This document shows positions 1 to 9,487 of a stretch of 64,000 nt of DNA, one piece after another. Source of the DNA: CAYJAY01 sp964370715 (GTDB taxonomy: Bacteria > Bacillota > Clostridia > Oscillospirales > Ruminococcaceae); the NCBI GenBank assembly GCA_964370715.1, contig CAYJKJ010000001.1, forward strand, positions 1 through 64,000. Reading direction: 5' to 3'. The position numbers were made by a program, and so were the translations under genes. The notes under the pieces were generated by a model. That model saw only the letters and a list, made by a program, of their open reading frames with translations, did no database searches and was not told the origin of the DNA. The stretch's first letter is position 1. Each line of letters begins with the position of its first letter.

Positions 1-132
1 ACAGGCGGAGATTACTTAAATTAGGAACAAGACCTCAATCTTTAGAAATACTGCGGTTTTTGCGCCACCGGCGCAAAATGGCGAGCGAAGCTCGACAAGC
101 AGTATTTCCAATAGCTCCGCCACAGGCGGAGA
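1..132. repeat. Structured intergenic repeat at the lon 3' end (cloverleaf-like)
   Basis: Outer 10-bp arms at 45-54 and 99-108 enclose two perfect hairpins: 58-66 with 70-78 (loop ACC) and 82-86 with 90-94 (loop GAA). A further hairpin at 115-121/125-131 lies one base beyond the lon stop codon. Bases 1-14 repeat bases 122-135, so the window opens inside a tandem unit of about 121 bp. The same architecture recurs at 35304-35369 and 51910-52152. The hairpin next to the lon stop may terminate lon transcription, but it has no T-run. Confidence 0.75.
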
Positions 133-2559
133 TTATATTGTTTTTGCAGCTGTTTCTTTTTGAGGTTCAACCACAATTTTTTTATCAGAATTTTTGTCTA
201 TTCGTATCTTTGCTTGTTCCATCGGAATAGCATATTCCAAAACCTCGGATATAGTCTCGACAGGGATTATCTTCAAAGCATCCTTAACCTCTTTTGGAAC
301 ATCTTCAAGGTCACAGATATTTGTTTTTGGAATAATAACCGATGTCATCTTTTCTTTATATGCAGCGATTAGTTTTTCCTTTAACCCACCGATGGGCAAG
401 ACGTTTCCTTTAAGGGTAACCTCCCCTGTCATCGCAACATTCTTTCTAATTGGCGCTGAGATTACAGCGGAAACAAGCGACACCATGAGTGTTACACCGG
501 CGGAAGGGCCATCTTTCGGAACTGCGCCTTCGGGAGCATGGATATGAAGATCAAATTCCGAAGCGAGCTTTTCCGGAACTTTATACTTCCCTGTTAACGT
601 CCTTGCTAAAGAAACCGCTATCTTTGCGCTTTCTTTCATTACGTCGCCAAGGCTTCCGGTTATTTCAACCTTGCCGGTTCCGTTAACCGCTATCGTTTCA
701 ATAGGCAACAGCGTTCCGCCAACCGACGTCCAAGCAAGACCATTTGCCACGCCAATATCAGATTTTGTGTCAACAAGGCTTCCCTTGTTCTTTTTTGGCC
801 CTAGCAGTTGCTCAAGGATTGGGTAGTCGACACGGATATGTTCGAGCTTTCCTTCAACTATCATTCGAACCGATTTTCTTATAAGCTTTGCGAGTTCTCG
901 TTCAAGCGAACGAACACCGGCTTCCGCAGTGTAGTCGTCTATTAACCCGAAAACCGCTTTGTCGGTAATCGTGAACTGTTGTTTCGTTATACCGTGTTTT
1001 TTAAGTTGCTTTTCCAAAAGGTGAAGTTTTAAAATTTTATACTTTTCATGCCTTGTATAGCTTGATAGCTCTATAACATCCATTCGATCATACAAAGGCT
1101 TTGGAATTGTGTGTGGATCGTTGGCCGTTGTTATAAACAAAACCTTGCTAAGGTCATATGGTATATCTAGGAAATGATCTTTAAACGTGTTGTTTTGTTC
1201 CGGGTCGAGAACTTCAAGCAACGCCGACGAAGGATCACCCTTATAGTCGCTACCCAGTTTATCTATCTCATCCAGTAATATGAGCGGATTTGAGGTTTCT
1301 GCTTGCGATATTGCGTTGATAATTCTGCCCGGCATCGCCCCAACATATGTTTTGCGATGTCCTCTAATCTCGGCTTCGTCACGAACTCCGCCGAGCGACA
1401 TTCGAACAAATTTTTTGCCCATACATTCAGCAATCGAACGAGCGATAGATGTTTTACCAACTCCGGGAGGGCCTACAAGACAGATTATCTGAGCATTTAT
1501 CTCGTCGGTCAAGCTTCTAACTGCCAAAAATTCTAAAATTCTGTCTTTAACTTTATCAAGACCGAAATGCTCTTTTTCAAGAATTTTTTTCGCTTTAGCA
1601 AGATCAAATTTATCTTTGGAATATTCCCCCCAAGGAAGGTCGACTATAGTGTCGAGATATGTTCTTATAACCGCAGCTTCCTGCGAGCTACCCGACATCA
1701 TTGATAGTCTTTCAACTTCTTTTAAAACTTTTTTGCTATATTCGGGAGCGAGTGGGAGTTTTTTTATGGTTTTTTTATATTCATCTATATCGCTTATTAT
1801 ATCGCCTTCTTCGCCAAGCTCGGAAGACAAAACTTTTATCTGTTCTCTAAGGTAATAGTCTCTTTGGTTTTTGTCGATTTGGTCACGAATTCTGTTGCTG
1901 ACATCTCGTTCGATTTCAAGAACATCGTTCTCTTTGATAAGAAGTTCGAGCAACATATTGAGCCTGTTAAAGCTTGAGTTTTCCGCAAGTATTTCTTGTT
2001 TCTTTTCGAAATCAAACGGCAACGCAAATGTTATATATTCAACAATTCTTTGAGGATCGTTTGTTCCGAAAGTTATCTCGATGATGTCTTCAGAAAGCCT
2101 TGGAACGTTTGTGGCATATTCGTCTATCTGTTCTCTAATCGCACGAATAACCGCTTCTGCTTCATTCATTAAATCAGGTGTAATCCCTTTGATTGGCGCT
2201 TTAACAACATCTGCAAAATAACAATCTTCATGTTCATAAAACTCAACAAGTCGACCTCTATATTTGCATTCGACCAAAACTTTTATAACTTCATCCGAAA
2301 ATTTTAAGAGCTGCTTAACAGTAGCAACAACGCCATGTTTATAAAGATCTTTCTTTTGCGGATCTTCGGTCATAATGTCTTTTTGCGCAAGTAAAAAGAC
2401 CGGGGTTCCGTTTTTGAACGACATCTCAAGTGCTGTAATTGTTTTTTCTCTACCAGCATCAAAATGGTTAATTGTATCAGGAAAAAGAACTACACCACGC
2501 ATCGGAACGAGGGGCATATTCATTATATTGGGGTTTTGGACGCTAACTTTTGCAATCAT
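133..2559 (-). CDS. lon: ATP-dependent protease Lon (La)
   Basis: 808 aa, full length for bacterial LonA. It unfolds and degrades damaged and regulatory proteins in the cytoplasm as a hexamer. The N-terminal substrate domain covers about residues 15-210. The AAA+ module has Walker A GPPGVGKT (363-370) and Walker B ILLDEID (about 427-433). The protease domain carries the Ser-Lys dyad as S686 (PKDGPSAG) and K727 (GGLKEK). The ATG is preceded by AGAAGG. It is last in the tig-clpP-clpX-ybaK-lon series, has its own promoter, and has a leader of about 240 nt. No CIRCE or CtsR operator was seen. Confidence 0.98.
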   Translation of the reverse strand: MIAKVSVQNPNIMNMPLVPMRGVVLFPDTINHFDAGREKTITALEMSFKNGTPVFLLAQKDIMTEDPQKKDLYKHGVVATVKQLLKFSDEVIKVLVECKYRGRLVEFYEHEDCYFADVVKAPIKGITPDLMNEAEAVIRAIREQIDEYATNVPRLSEDIIEITFGTNDPQRIVEYITFALPFDFEKKQEILAENSSFNRLNMLLELLIKENDVLEIERDVSNRIRDQIDKNQRDYYLREQIKVLSSELGEEGDIISDIDEYKKTIKKLPLAPEYSKKVLKEVERLSMMSGSSQEAAVIRTYLDTIVDLPWGEYSKDKFDLAKAKKILEKEHFGLDKVKDRILEFLAVRSLTDEINAQIICLVGPPGVGKTSIARSIAECMGKKFVRMSLGGVRDEAEIRGHRKTYVGAMPGRIINAISQAETSNPLILLDEIDKLGSDYKGDPSSALLEVLDPEQNNTFKDHFLDIPYDLSKVLFITTANDPHTIPKPLYDRMDVIELSSYTRHEKYKILKLHLLEKQLKKHGITKQQFTITDKAVFGLIDDYTAEAGVRSLERELAKLIRKSVRMIVEGKLEHIRVDYPILEQLLGPKKNKGSLVDTKSDIGVANGLAWTSVGGTLLPIETIAVNGTGKVEITGSLGDVMKESAKIAVSLARTLTGKYKVPEKLASEFDLHIHAPEGAVPKDGPSAGVTLMVSLVSAVISAPIRKNVAMTGEVTLKGNVLPIGGLKEKLIAAYKEKMTSVIIPKTNICDLEDVPKEVKDALKIIPVETISEVLEYAIPMEQAKIRIDKNSDKKIVVEPQKETAAKTI

Positions 2560-2806
2560 ATCTACCTTCTAACTTTGCAAAAAATCTATAAGATTAATTG
2601 CCTTTCACTCAATAAACTAATCAGTTTAGAAAGCGAATAATGCGAAACAACTATATAGTCGAATACTATACAGGAGAGATTAATAAAAACTATCTATTCA
2701 CTAAATCTTTTTTACTAAGTCCATCATATATCAATATAATTCAATTGTAAAGTATTTAGTAACTAATTTACATTTATTTGAAGTTATTAATAAAATTGTT
2801 AACAAA

Positions 2807-2835
2807 ATCATAACATTTGTTACAACAATTGTCAA
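2807..2835 (-). promoter_or_regulatory. Sigma-A-type promoter for lon
   Basis: Read on the minus strand: TTGACA (2835-2830), a 17-bp spacer, then TATGAT (2812-2807). It lies between ybaK and lon and points at lon, predicting a leader of about 240 nt. The 2560-2806 stretch holds no ORF, and I could not assign it a riboswitch class. Confidence 0.7.
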
Positions 2836-2917
2836 TTATAAATTTGAATATTTTTACACTATAATCAATACATTTTTAAAGAGTATTTGAAGATATGGCT
2901 AGGCTAGATAAATAGTA

Positions 2918-3394
2918 TTATTTGTCTTTTTTAATATCCGACAATGTTGCTCCGATAAATTCTACTAAAGTGTTTGGGTTAATAATTATCTGAACCCCTC
3001 TAGAGCCTGCACTGATTGCGATTTCTTGTTCTTTAAGTGATGACATTTCGATAAAAGTATTGTAGTCTTTTTTCATGCCAATCGGAGAACATCCCCCCTT
3101 TATATAACCGGTTAATTTCAAAAGATCCCCGGGAGGTACCATCTCTATTTTTTTATTTCCGCTAACCAGTGCTGCTTTTTTTAAACATAATTCTTGTTCG
3201 AGAGAAAGGCAGAATATTGCAACCCCCGTCTTATCCCCTTTTGTAACGAGGGTTTTAAAGATGCTTTTATCTGCAAAACCTATCTGTTTTGATATAACCC
3301 CTTCGGTAACATCATTTTTGTCGGGGATAAACTCAGCTGTACCGTATGCAATTCCGGCTTTATCCAAAATTCTCATAGCGTTTGTCTTGATCAT
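2918..3394 (-). CDS. ybaK: YbaK/EbsC-family aminoacyl-tRNA deacylase (Cys-tRNA(Pro) type)
   Basis: 158 aa, normal for the family. Such proteins hydrolyse mischarged tRNA, typically Cys-tRNA(Pro), to protect translation fidelity. Family marks visible are the lysine in IFKTLV, the GGCSPIG segment and SAGSRGVQ near the C-terminus. An in-frame GTG lies four codons upstream, but GGAGG sits five bases before the ATG of MIKTNAM, so I use that ATG. A TATAAT lies directly upstream, which would leave a very short leader. It separates clpX from lon and may be transcribed alone, since a terminator follows clpX. Confidence 0.88.
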   Translation of the reverse strand: MIKTNAMRILDKAGIAYGTAEFIPDKNDVTEGVISKQIGFADKSIFKTLVTKGDKTGVAIFCLSLEQELCLKKAALVSGNKKIEMVPPGDLLKLTGYIKGGCSPIGMKKDYNTFIEMSSLKEQEIAISAGSRGVQIIINPNTLVEFIGATLSDIKKDK

Positions 3395-3462
3395 CCTATC
3401 CTCCACATTATAGCATTTTAAGTTTAAATCTAGTTAAAAAAAGTCTTATTTACATATTAAAC

Positions 3463-3484
3463 GGGAGGGCATCTAAGCCCTCCC
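3463..3484 (-). terminator. Rho-independent terminator after clpX
   Basis: Perfect 8-bp stem (GGGAGGGC/GCCCTCCC) with a 6-nt loop, about 45 bp past the clpX stop on the minus strand, followed by a T-rich stretch. It closes the tig-clpP-clpX block. Confidence 0.75.
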
Positions 3485-3528
3485 CTAAAATTTATCATGC
3501 TTTTTATACGTTTATAATGCTTGGTTAA

Positions 3529-4818
3529 TTAAGCGATGTTTGCTTCTGTTTTTTTCAAAACATATTTCGGTTTTGCGCCATTAACGGTTTTTTCCGAAAT
3601 AACAACTTTTTTAACATCGGGTTTTGAAGAAACTTCATACATAATGGGGATTAGAAGTTTTTCCATAATAGCCCGAAGCCCTCGAGCTCCGCTTTTGTAT
3701 TCGATAGTTTTAACCGCAATCTCTTTAAGAGCGCTGTCGTCAAACACAAGATCGATGTCGTCCATTCCCAGCAGATGCTGATATTGTTTAACTATCGAGT
3801 TTTTGGGTTCAACCAAAATCTTAACTAGCATCTCTTGATCGAGCGAATCAAGCACCGAGATAACAGGAATTCTTCCAACGAGTTCGGGGATAATCCCAAA
3901 CTTAACTATATCATGTGCCGAAACTTGTTTAACCAAAGCTTCTTTGTTGTCTTCGGTTTTTTCTTTAAGTTTTGCTCCAAAGCCAAACGAAGAAGTAGCA
4001 ACTCTTTGTTCGATTATCTTTTCGATACCATCAAAAGCTCCGCCACAGATAAACAAAATATTTGTAGTGTCTATCTGGATAAACTGTTGTTGGGGATGTT
4101 TTCTTCCGCCTTGCGGAGGAACGTTTGAAACGGTTCCTTCTAAAATTTTAAGCAAAGCTTGTTGAACGCCTTCGCCGCCAACATCCCGAGTTATCGAGGG
4201 GTTTTCGCTTTTTCTCGTTATCTTGTCGATCTCGTCGATATAGATAATTCCTCTTTCTGCCTTTTTTATGTCAAAATCGGCAGCTTGGATAAGCTTCAAA
4301 AGGATATTTTCAACATCTTCGCCAACATATCCGGCCTCGGTCAACGTTGTTGCATCGGCTATTGCAAACGGAACATCAAGGGATTTTGCAAGAGTTTGCG
4401 CAAGATAGGTCTTTCCTGTTCCGGATGCACCTAAAAGCAGAATGTTGCTTTTTTGGAGTTCAACATCGTTTTTGTTTTTATTGTTAAGTATCTTTTTATA
4501 GTGGTTGTAAACCGAAACAGACAAAACAATCTTCGCATCTTCTTGACCAATAACATATTCATCAAGGATGTTTTTTATTTCACGGGGCTTAAGGAGTTTA
4601 AAAGAATCTGTTTCTTTTTTCTTCTTTTGAAACATCTTCTTATCTTCAAAATCAATCTCTTCATCGAAGGTATCATCTAGGAGAGAATAGCAAAGCAGAA
4701 CACATTCGTTGCATATATAAACGTTGGGCCCTACTAGCATTCTTTCAACTTGATCTTGATTTTTACCGCAAAAAGCACAATGGATTGTCGGTTTTTTTGT
4801 TGCCATATATTTATCCAT
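3529..4818 (-). CDS. clpX: ATP-dependent Clp protease ATP-binding subunit ClpX
   Basis: 429 aa, typical length. ClpX is the AAA+ unfoldase that feeds substrates to ClpP. The N-terminal zinc-binding domain has C14, C17, C36 and C39. Walker A is GASGTGKT (130-137), where most ClpX have GPTGSGKT, and Walker B is IIYIDEID. The pore loop GYVGEDVE and the GGRKHP (RKH) loop are present. The Shine-Dalgarno before the chosen ATG is weak (AAAAAAGA); the next in-frame ATG (residue 5) has none. It follows clpP by 37 bp and is probably co-transcribed with it. Confidence 0.97.
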   Translation of the reverse strand: MDKYMATKKPTIHCAFCGKNQDQVERMLVGPNVYICNECVLLCYSLLDDTFDEEIDFEDKKMFQKKKKETDSFKLLKPREIKNILDEYVIGQEDAKIVLSVSVYNHYKKILNNKNKNDVELQKSNILLLGASGTGKTYLAQTLAKSLDVPFAIADATTLTEAGYVGEDVENILLKLIQAADFDIKKAERGIIYIDEIDKITRKSENPSITRDVGGEGVQQALLKILEGTVSNVPPQGGRKHPQQQFIQIDTTNILFICGGAFDGIEKIIEQRVATSSFGFGAKLKEKTEDNKEALVKQVSAHDIVKFGIIPELVGRIPVISVLDSLDQEMLVKILVEPKNSIVKQYQHLLGMDDIDLVFDDSALKEIAVKTIEYKSGARGLRAIMEKLLIPIMYEVSSKPDVKKVVISEKTVNGAKPKYVLKKTEANIA

Positions 4819-4855
4819 TCTTTTTTAATAATTAGATTTTGTTGTTTAAGAAATG

Positions 4856-5437
4856 TTATCTCTTTTCAAAAACATTATCAACAAGCCCATATTCCTTTGC
4901 TTCATAAGCATCCATAAAATTATCTCGCTCAGTGTCTTTTTCAATCACCTCAAGAGGTTGTTTAGTTACTTCCGAAAGAATTTTATTTAGTTTGTTTTTA
5001 ATTTTTATTATTCTATCGGTATGGATTTTAAGATCGGTTGCTTGTCCTTTAAATCCGGCCAACGGTTGGTGGATCATAATTTCGCTGTTTGGCAAAGCGC
5101 TTCTTTTTCCGGGCGCTCCGGCAGACAGCAAAAACGCACCCATCGAAGCCGCCATTCCGACACAGATCGTTGCAACATCACATTTAATATACTGCATCGT
5201 GTCGTATATTGCCATGCCGGAAGTTATCGAACCGCCGGGGCTGTTTATATAAAGGCTGATATCTTTTGTTGCATCCTGCCCTTCAAGATAAAGCAGTTGG
5301 GCAACAACAAGGCTCGCCGTTACATCGTTGACTTCATCCGAAAGCATTATTATTCGGTCGTTGAGCAAACGAGAAAAAATGTCATACGACCTTTCACCTC
5401 TGTTTGTTTGCTCTATAACCATTGGGACTAAACTCAT
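4856..5437 (-). CDS. clpP: ATP-dependent Clp protease proteolytic subunit ClpP
   Basis: 193 aa, full length. This is the tetradecameric serine peptidase that works with ClpX and other Clp ATPases. The catalytic triad is S98 (GMAASMGA), H123 (MIHQPLAG) and D172 (ERDNFM). GGAGG lies ten bases before the ATG. It sits between tig and clpX as in many Firmicutes. Nothing is abnormal. Confidence 0.98.
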   Translation of the reverse strand: MSLVPMVIEQTNRGERSYDIFSRLLNDRIIMLSDEVNDVTASLVVAQLLYLEGQDATKDISLYINSPGGSITSGMAIYDTMQYIKCDVATICVGMAASMGAFLLSAGAPGKRSALPNSEIMIHQPLAGFKGQATDLKIHTDRIIKIKNKLNKILSEVTKQPLEVIEKDTERDNFMDAYEAKEYGLVDNVFEKR

Positions 5438-5530
5438 TATTAGAAACCTCCGAGTTAAAATTGTTATCTATGCTTTATTATAAACATAAAACATAGATAA
5501 AAATGTCGAAACTAAAGTTTTTTTATAGAA

Positions 5531-6826
5531 CTATTTTTTCTTTTCGATTGTTATTTTTGCGTTGTCTCTTATGAAATCAAGCGCTTTTGTTGCAGCAAGA
5601 TCGCCTTTTAGCTCTTTTTCCATAACAGCCTTTTTAATATTATCTATTTCCATATTGTATTTTTCAGCTAGTGTTTCATATTCTTTTTGAACATCTTGAT
5701 CCGAAATAACAATGTTTTCAGCACGAACAACCGCTTCAAGAGCTAGACGAACTTTAACTTGGCTCAAAGCTTGGTCATCAAAAGTTTTTCTGAATTCTTC
5801 TTTTTCTTGACCCATATATTTCATATAAGTTTCAAGATTTAATCCTTGAGATTGAAGACGATATGCAAATTCGCGCATAAGTTCTTCCGCTCTGTCGTTT
5901 ATCATAGCCTCGGGAACTTCACCTTCGAGTTGTTCCGAAACAGCTTTAGCGATCTCATCTTCAACCCTTTGTTTTGCGAATTCCTCTTTCGACTCGGTCA
6001 AACGTTTTGTTATATCTTGTTTTAGTTCTTCAAGAGAGTTGAATTCGCTAACATCTTTCGCAAATTCATCATCAACTTCGGGGAACTCTTTAACTTTAAG
6101 TTCGTTTAGTTTGCATTTAAATGTAGCGTCTTTTCCGGCAAGTTCTTGAGCGCCGTATTCTTCGGGGAATTTAACTTCAACGTCAAATTCTTCGCCGATA
6201 TTTTTTCCGACAACTTGTTCTTCAAAGCCGGGAATAAATTGACCTGAACCTAGCGTTAGGTCGAATTTTTCGCCTTTTCCGCCGTCGAAAGCAACGCCGT
6301 CAACAAAGCCTTCAAAATCGATGTTTGCGATATCGGCATCTTGAGCAGCTCTTGCTTCTACCGGAACGATTCTCGACGCTTTATCACGGAAACTGTTGAT
6401 TTCTGCTTCGATATCTTGTTCAGAAACTTCAACTTCCGGTTGGGTAACTTCGATGCCTTTATATTTTTTAACGGTGAGTTCAGGGCGAAGTTCAACTGTG
6501 AACATAAGATTTGCGCCGTTATCGATATCAACCGAAACAACTTTAATATCGGGTCTTCCGATAAAGCTTATTTCGCTTTCGTTGATAGCAAGATCGAAAG
6601 CTTCCGGCAAAACAATGTCGATAGCATCATCATAGAAAACTGTGTCGCCATACATTTTTTCAACTACTGCTTTAGGAGCTTTGCCTTTTCTAAAACCTTG
6701 GATGTCTATCTTGTCTTTAGCTTTTTCATAAGCTTGTTCGGTCGCTGCCTTAAATTCAGCCGCATCAATATTGACCGACATTTCATATTTATTGCCTTCT
6801 GTTTTTGAGTGTTGTGTAACTTTCAT
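5531..6826 (-). CDS. tig: Trigger factor (ribosome-bound peptidyl-prolyl isomerase)
   Basis: 431 aa, full length. It is a chaperone that binds the ribosome near the exit tunnel and shields nascent chains. The N-terminal ribosome-binding signature GFRKGKAPKAVV is present at about residues 45-56. An FKBP-type isomerase domain follows at about residues 160-245 (FEGFVDGVAFDGG, FIPGFEEQVVG), then the long helical C-terminal domain. GGAG precedes the ATG. It is the first gene of the tig-clpP-clpX block. Confidence 0.98.
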   Translation of the reverse strand: MKVTQHSKTEGNKYEMSVNIDAAEFKAATEQAYEKAKDKIDIQGFRKGKAPKAVVEKMYGDTVFYDDAIDIVLPEAFDLAINESEISFIGRPDIKVVSVDIDNGANLMFTVELRPELTVKKYKGIEVTQPEVEVSEQDIEAEINSFRDKASRIVPVEARAAQDADIANIDFEGFVDGVAFDGGKGEKFDLTLGSGQFIPGFEEQVVGKNIGEEFDVEVKFPEEYGAQELAGKDATFKCKLNELKVKEFPEVDDEFAKDVSEFNSLEELKQDITKRLTESKEEFAKQRVEDEIAKAVSEQLEGEVPEAMINDRAEELMREFAYRLQSQGLNLETYMKYMGQEKEEFRKTFDDQALSQVKVRLALEAVVRAENIVISDQDVQKEYETLAEKYNMEIDNIKKAVMEKELKGDLAATKALDFIRDNAKITIEKKK

Positions 6827-6940
6827 GAGTTATACTCCTTAATATTTTTTCAAACTATTTTATTATATCATACAAAAATGTATAAATCTATAATTTTTAC
6901 CCATTAATTAATAATAAATTAACAAAATGACGAGACTTTT

Positions 6941-7750
6941 TTACAACAATACAAGCAAACTTAGCGCCATAACCGCCATACCCGCCATCATTCCATAAAT
7001 CGAAAGGTGGCTTTCGCCATATTCCCTAGCGGAAGGAAGCAGTTCATCAAGGCTTATAAACACCATTATTCCGGCAACGCTTGCAAAAAGGAACCCGAAC
7101 ATAATGTCGTTGAAAAAGCGGTATAGCAAAAAGAATCCTATAATTGCGCCGACAGGTTCCGAAAGACCCGACAAGAAAGACAGTTTAAATGCTTTTTTTC
7201 GATCACCCGTTGCATAAAATATCGGAACGGCAACCGCTATTCCCTCCGGAATGTTGTGAATAGCAATGGCGATAGCGATAACAAGCCCCGTTTGGGGATC
7301 GTCGAGCGCCGCCGTAAACGTTGCAAGACCCTCCGGAAAGTTGTGGATAGCGATTGCAACAGCGGTTAAAACCCCCATTCGCATAAGCTTATTTTTATGT
7401 TCCTCGCTGTTTCCGTCGAGTTCTTCAACGGTGTGGACTTCGTGTGGGTTACCCATCGAAGGTATAAACTTATCGATAACCGCAATTAGGATCATTCCAA
7501 AGAAAAATCCCCCAACCGTTAGCCATGTTCCAAGCGTTTCGCCCAAAGCCAGCGTTAGCGATTCGTTTGCTTTTGCAAAGATCTCGACAAACGAAACATA
7601 GATCATGATGCCGGCAGAAAACCCCAACGCTACCGATAAAAACTTTGTGTTGGTCTTTTTGGCAAAAAGAGAAAGCAAACTTCCTATTCCTGTTGACAGC
7701 CCTGCAAACAGCGTGAGAGAAAAAGCAAATGCAATCGTTGAAAACTCCAT
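6941..7750 (-). CDS. ZIP-family divalent metal transporter (ZupT-like)
   Basis: 269 aa membrane protein with about eight hydrophobic segments. ZIP proteins import zinc, iron or manganese. The signature metal-site helices are visible as HNFPEG and HNIPEG, and a His/Glu-rich loop (HEVHTVEELDG) precedes them. An in-frame TTG lies eight codons upstream, but GGAGG stands eight bases before the ATG of MEFSTIAF, so that ATG is used. It follows recN on the same strand, in the place where spoIVB and spo0A lie in many related genomes. Metal specificity cannot be read from sequence. Confidence 0.9.
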   Translation of the reverse strand: MEFSTIAFAFSLTLFAGLSTGIGSLLSLFAKKTNTKFLSVALGFSAGIMIYVSFVEIFAKANESLTLALGETLGTWLTVGGFFFGMILIAVIDKFIPSMGNPHEVHTVEELDGNSEEHKNKLMRMGVLTAVAIAIHNFPEGLATFTAALDDPQTGLVIAIAIAIHNIPEGIAVAVPIFYATGDRKKAFKLSFLSGLSEPVGAIIGFFLLYRFFNDIMFGFLFASVAGIMVFISLDELLPSAREYGESHLSIYGMMAGMAVMALSLLVLL

Positions 7751-7804
7751 AATAGCCCCTCCGTTTAAAGACAATATTTTTAAAATAAGAATACAGATTA
7801 ATTG

Positions 7805-9475
7805 TTAATCATTGCTGTGGGCGAGATCTATTAGTTCCTTTGCATTTTTTAAAGAGGTTTCGGTTATGTTGTCCCCCGAGATTATCCTTGCAAGTTCATG
7901 AATTGTTTGTTCCGAATCAAGCAGAACGATGTCGGTGTAGGTTTTGCCGTCCGAAACATTTTTCTCGATCTTCATATGGCGTGTTGCATACGACGCAACC
8001 CCTGCCGAATGTGTGACACAGATAGTCTGTCGAGCGTTTGAGACTTCGAGAAGTTTTTTACCAACTCGGTTTGCGGAAACTCCGCTAATCCCCGTGTCGA
8101 TCTCGTCGAAAATCAAGCTGTCGATGTCATCTTTATCCGCTAATGCGTTTTTGATAGCTAGCATAATTCGAGAAAGTTCTCCGCCGGAAGCTATCTTTGA
8201 AAGCGGTTTCGGCGGTTCTCCGGGGTTGGTTGAGATCAAGAATTCAACCTCATCAATGCCATCAATGCTGAGTTTTGAGCCAGTAAACGAAACAGCAAAC
8301 ACAACTCCCGGCATATTCAAGAATTGCAGTTCGCCTATTATCTTTTCGGAAAACACGATGCTTTTTTGCTTTCTGTTTTCGCTTAATGCCGCCGCTTTTT
8401 CCGAAACTATCGCAAGCAACTGTTTATATTGTTGTTTAAGCTCTTCTAAACGATCGTCGCTACCATCTATTTGAGAAAGTTCGGTTTTTTGTTGCTCGAG
8501 ATTTTGAAGAATCTTTTCTATCGTGTCGCCATATTTTCTTTTAAGCGAATAGATAAGGTCAAGTCGTTCTTCTATCTGTTCGAGTTCAAAAGGATTAAAT
8601 TCAAAATTTTCTGCCATGTCGGAGAGTTCCCCCGAAATATCTCGAACGGTGTAGTATGCTTCGTTTAATCTTGAGTATACATCCCTTAGCGCCTCGGAAC
8701 TTTCCGAAACCTTTTCGATTGAATTAACGGCAGAATATAAAATATCGCAAGCGCTTGTAGATTGATCTGAATTTGAAAGCAGTTGATGTGCGGTTGAAAC
8801 TGAAGAGATTAAATTTTCAAAATTTCTTGAAAGATTTCTTTTTTCAACCAGCGCCGCTTCCTCATCGGGTTCGAGATCTGCTTTTTCAATCTCGTCAATC
8901 TGATATGTTAAAAGCTCTTTCATGCTCTGCTTTTGTTCAAAATTGGTTGAGAGAAGTTCAATCTCTTTTTTAATCGCAACCAACTTTTTAAAATCAACTT
9001 GATAGTCTTGTTTTTGTTCAACAAGTTCTGCAAATCCATCAAAAACATCGATGTGCTTTTCCGGATTAAGTAAAATCTGATTATCGTGTTGCCCGTGGAT
9101 GTTTATAAGCTTTTCGCAGACCTCTCGAACAAACGCCGCTGTAGCCGGTCGGCTGTTAACTCGGCAGATGCTTTTTCCGTCTGCCGTTATCTCTCGATAG
9201 ATAAAAAGTTCATCCTCTATAGGATATGAAGACGTTTCAAGAATGGTGTCTATTAACTTGTTATAATCCGAAAACGTTGCCCAAATCGTTGCCTTTTGCG
9301 CACCGTTTCGAACAATTTCTTTTGAGGTTCTGTTTCCCAAGATAGCGTTTATAGAATCGATTAAAATAGATTTTCCGGCGCCTGTTTCCCCTGTTAATAT
9401 ATTAAGCCCTTTAGAAAATTCAACGGTTGCTTTTTCTATGACCGCAACGTTTTCTATGTTGAGTTGTTTTAACAT
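7805..9475 (-). CDS. recN: DNA repair protein RecN
   Basis: 556 aa, full length. It is an SMC-like ATPase recruited to double-strand breaks. Walker A GETGAGKS is near residue 31. A long coiled-coil region occupies the middle. The ABC signature LSRIMLAIK (SGGELSR) and the Walker B LIFDEID lie in the C-terminal third. Its GGAGGG ribosome binding site overlaps the argR stop region 12 bp upstream, indicating translation from the same transcript. Confidence 0.97.
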   Translation of the reverse strand: MLKQLNIENVAVIEKATVEFSKGLNILTGETGAGKSILIDSINAILGNRTSKEIVRNGAQKATIWATFSDYNKLIDTILETSSYPIEDELFIYREITADGKSICRVNSRPATAAFVREVCEKLINIHGQHDNQILLNPEKHIDVFDGFAELVEQKQDYQVDFKKLVAIKKEIELLSTNFEQKQSMKELLTYQIDEIEKADLEPDEEAALVEKRNLSRNFENLISSVSTAHQLLSNSDQSTSACDILYSAVNSIEKVSESSEALRDVYSRLNEAYYTVRDISGELSDMAENFEFNPFELEQIEERLDLIYSLKRKYGDTIEKILQNLEQQKTELSQIDGSDDRLEELKQQYKQLLAIVSEKAAALSENRKQKSIVFSEKIIGELQFLNMPGVVFAVSFTGSKLSIDGIDEVEFLISTNPGEPPKPLSKIASGGELSRIMLAIKNALADKDDIDSLIFDEIDTGISGVSANRVGKKLLEVSNARQTICVTHSAGVASYATRHMKIEKNVSDGKTYTDIVLLDSEQTIHELARIISGDNITETSLKNAKELIDLAHSND

Positions 9476-9487
9476 ACAAGCACCCTC

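Noticed and set aside
2560..2806. CIRCE or CtsR heat-shock operator in the lon leader
   Set aside because: Neither the TTAGCACTC inverted repeat nor the GGTCAAA direct repeat could be found.
4159..4434. Plus-strand reading frames over clpX and the other minus-strand genes
   Set aside because: They overlap strongly conserved genes, lack ribosome binding sites and show no protein family features, so they are antisense shadows.
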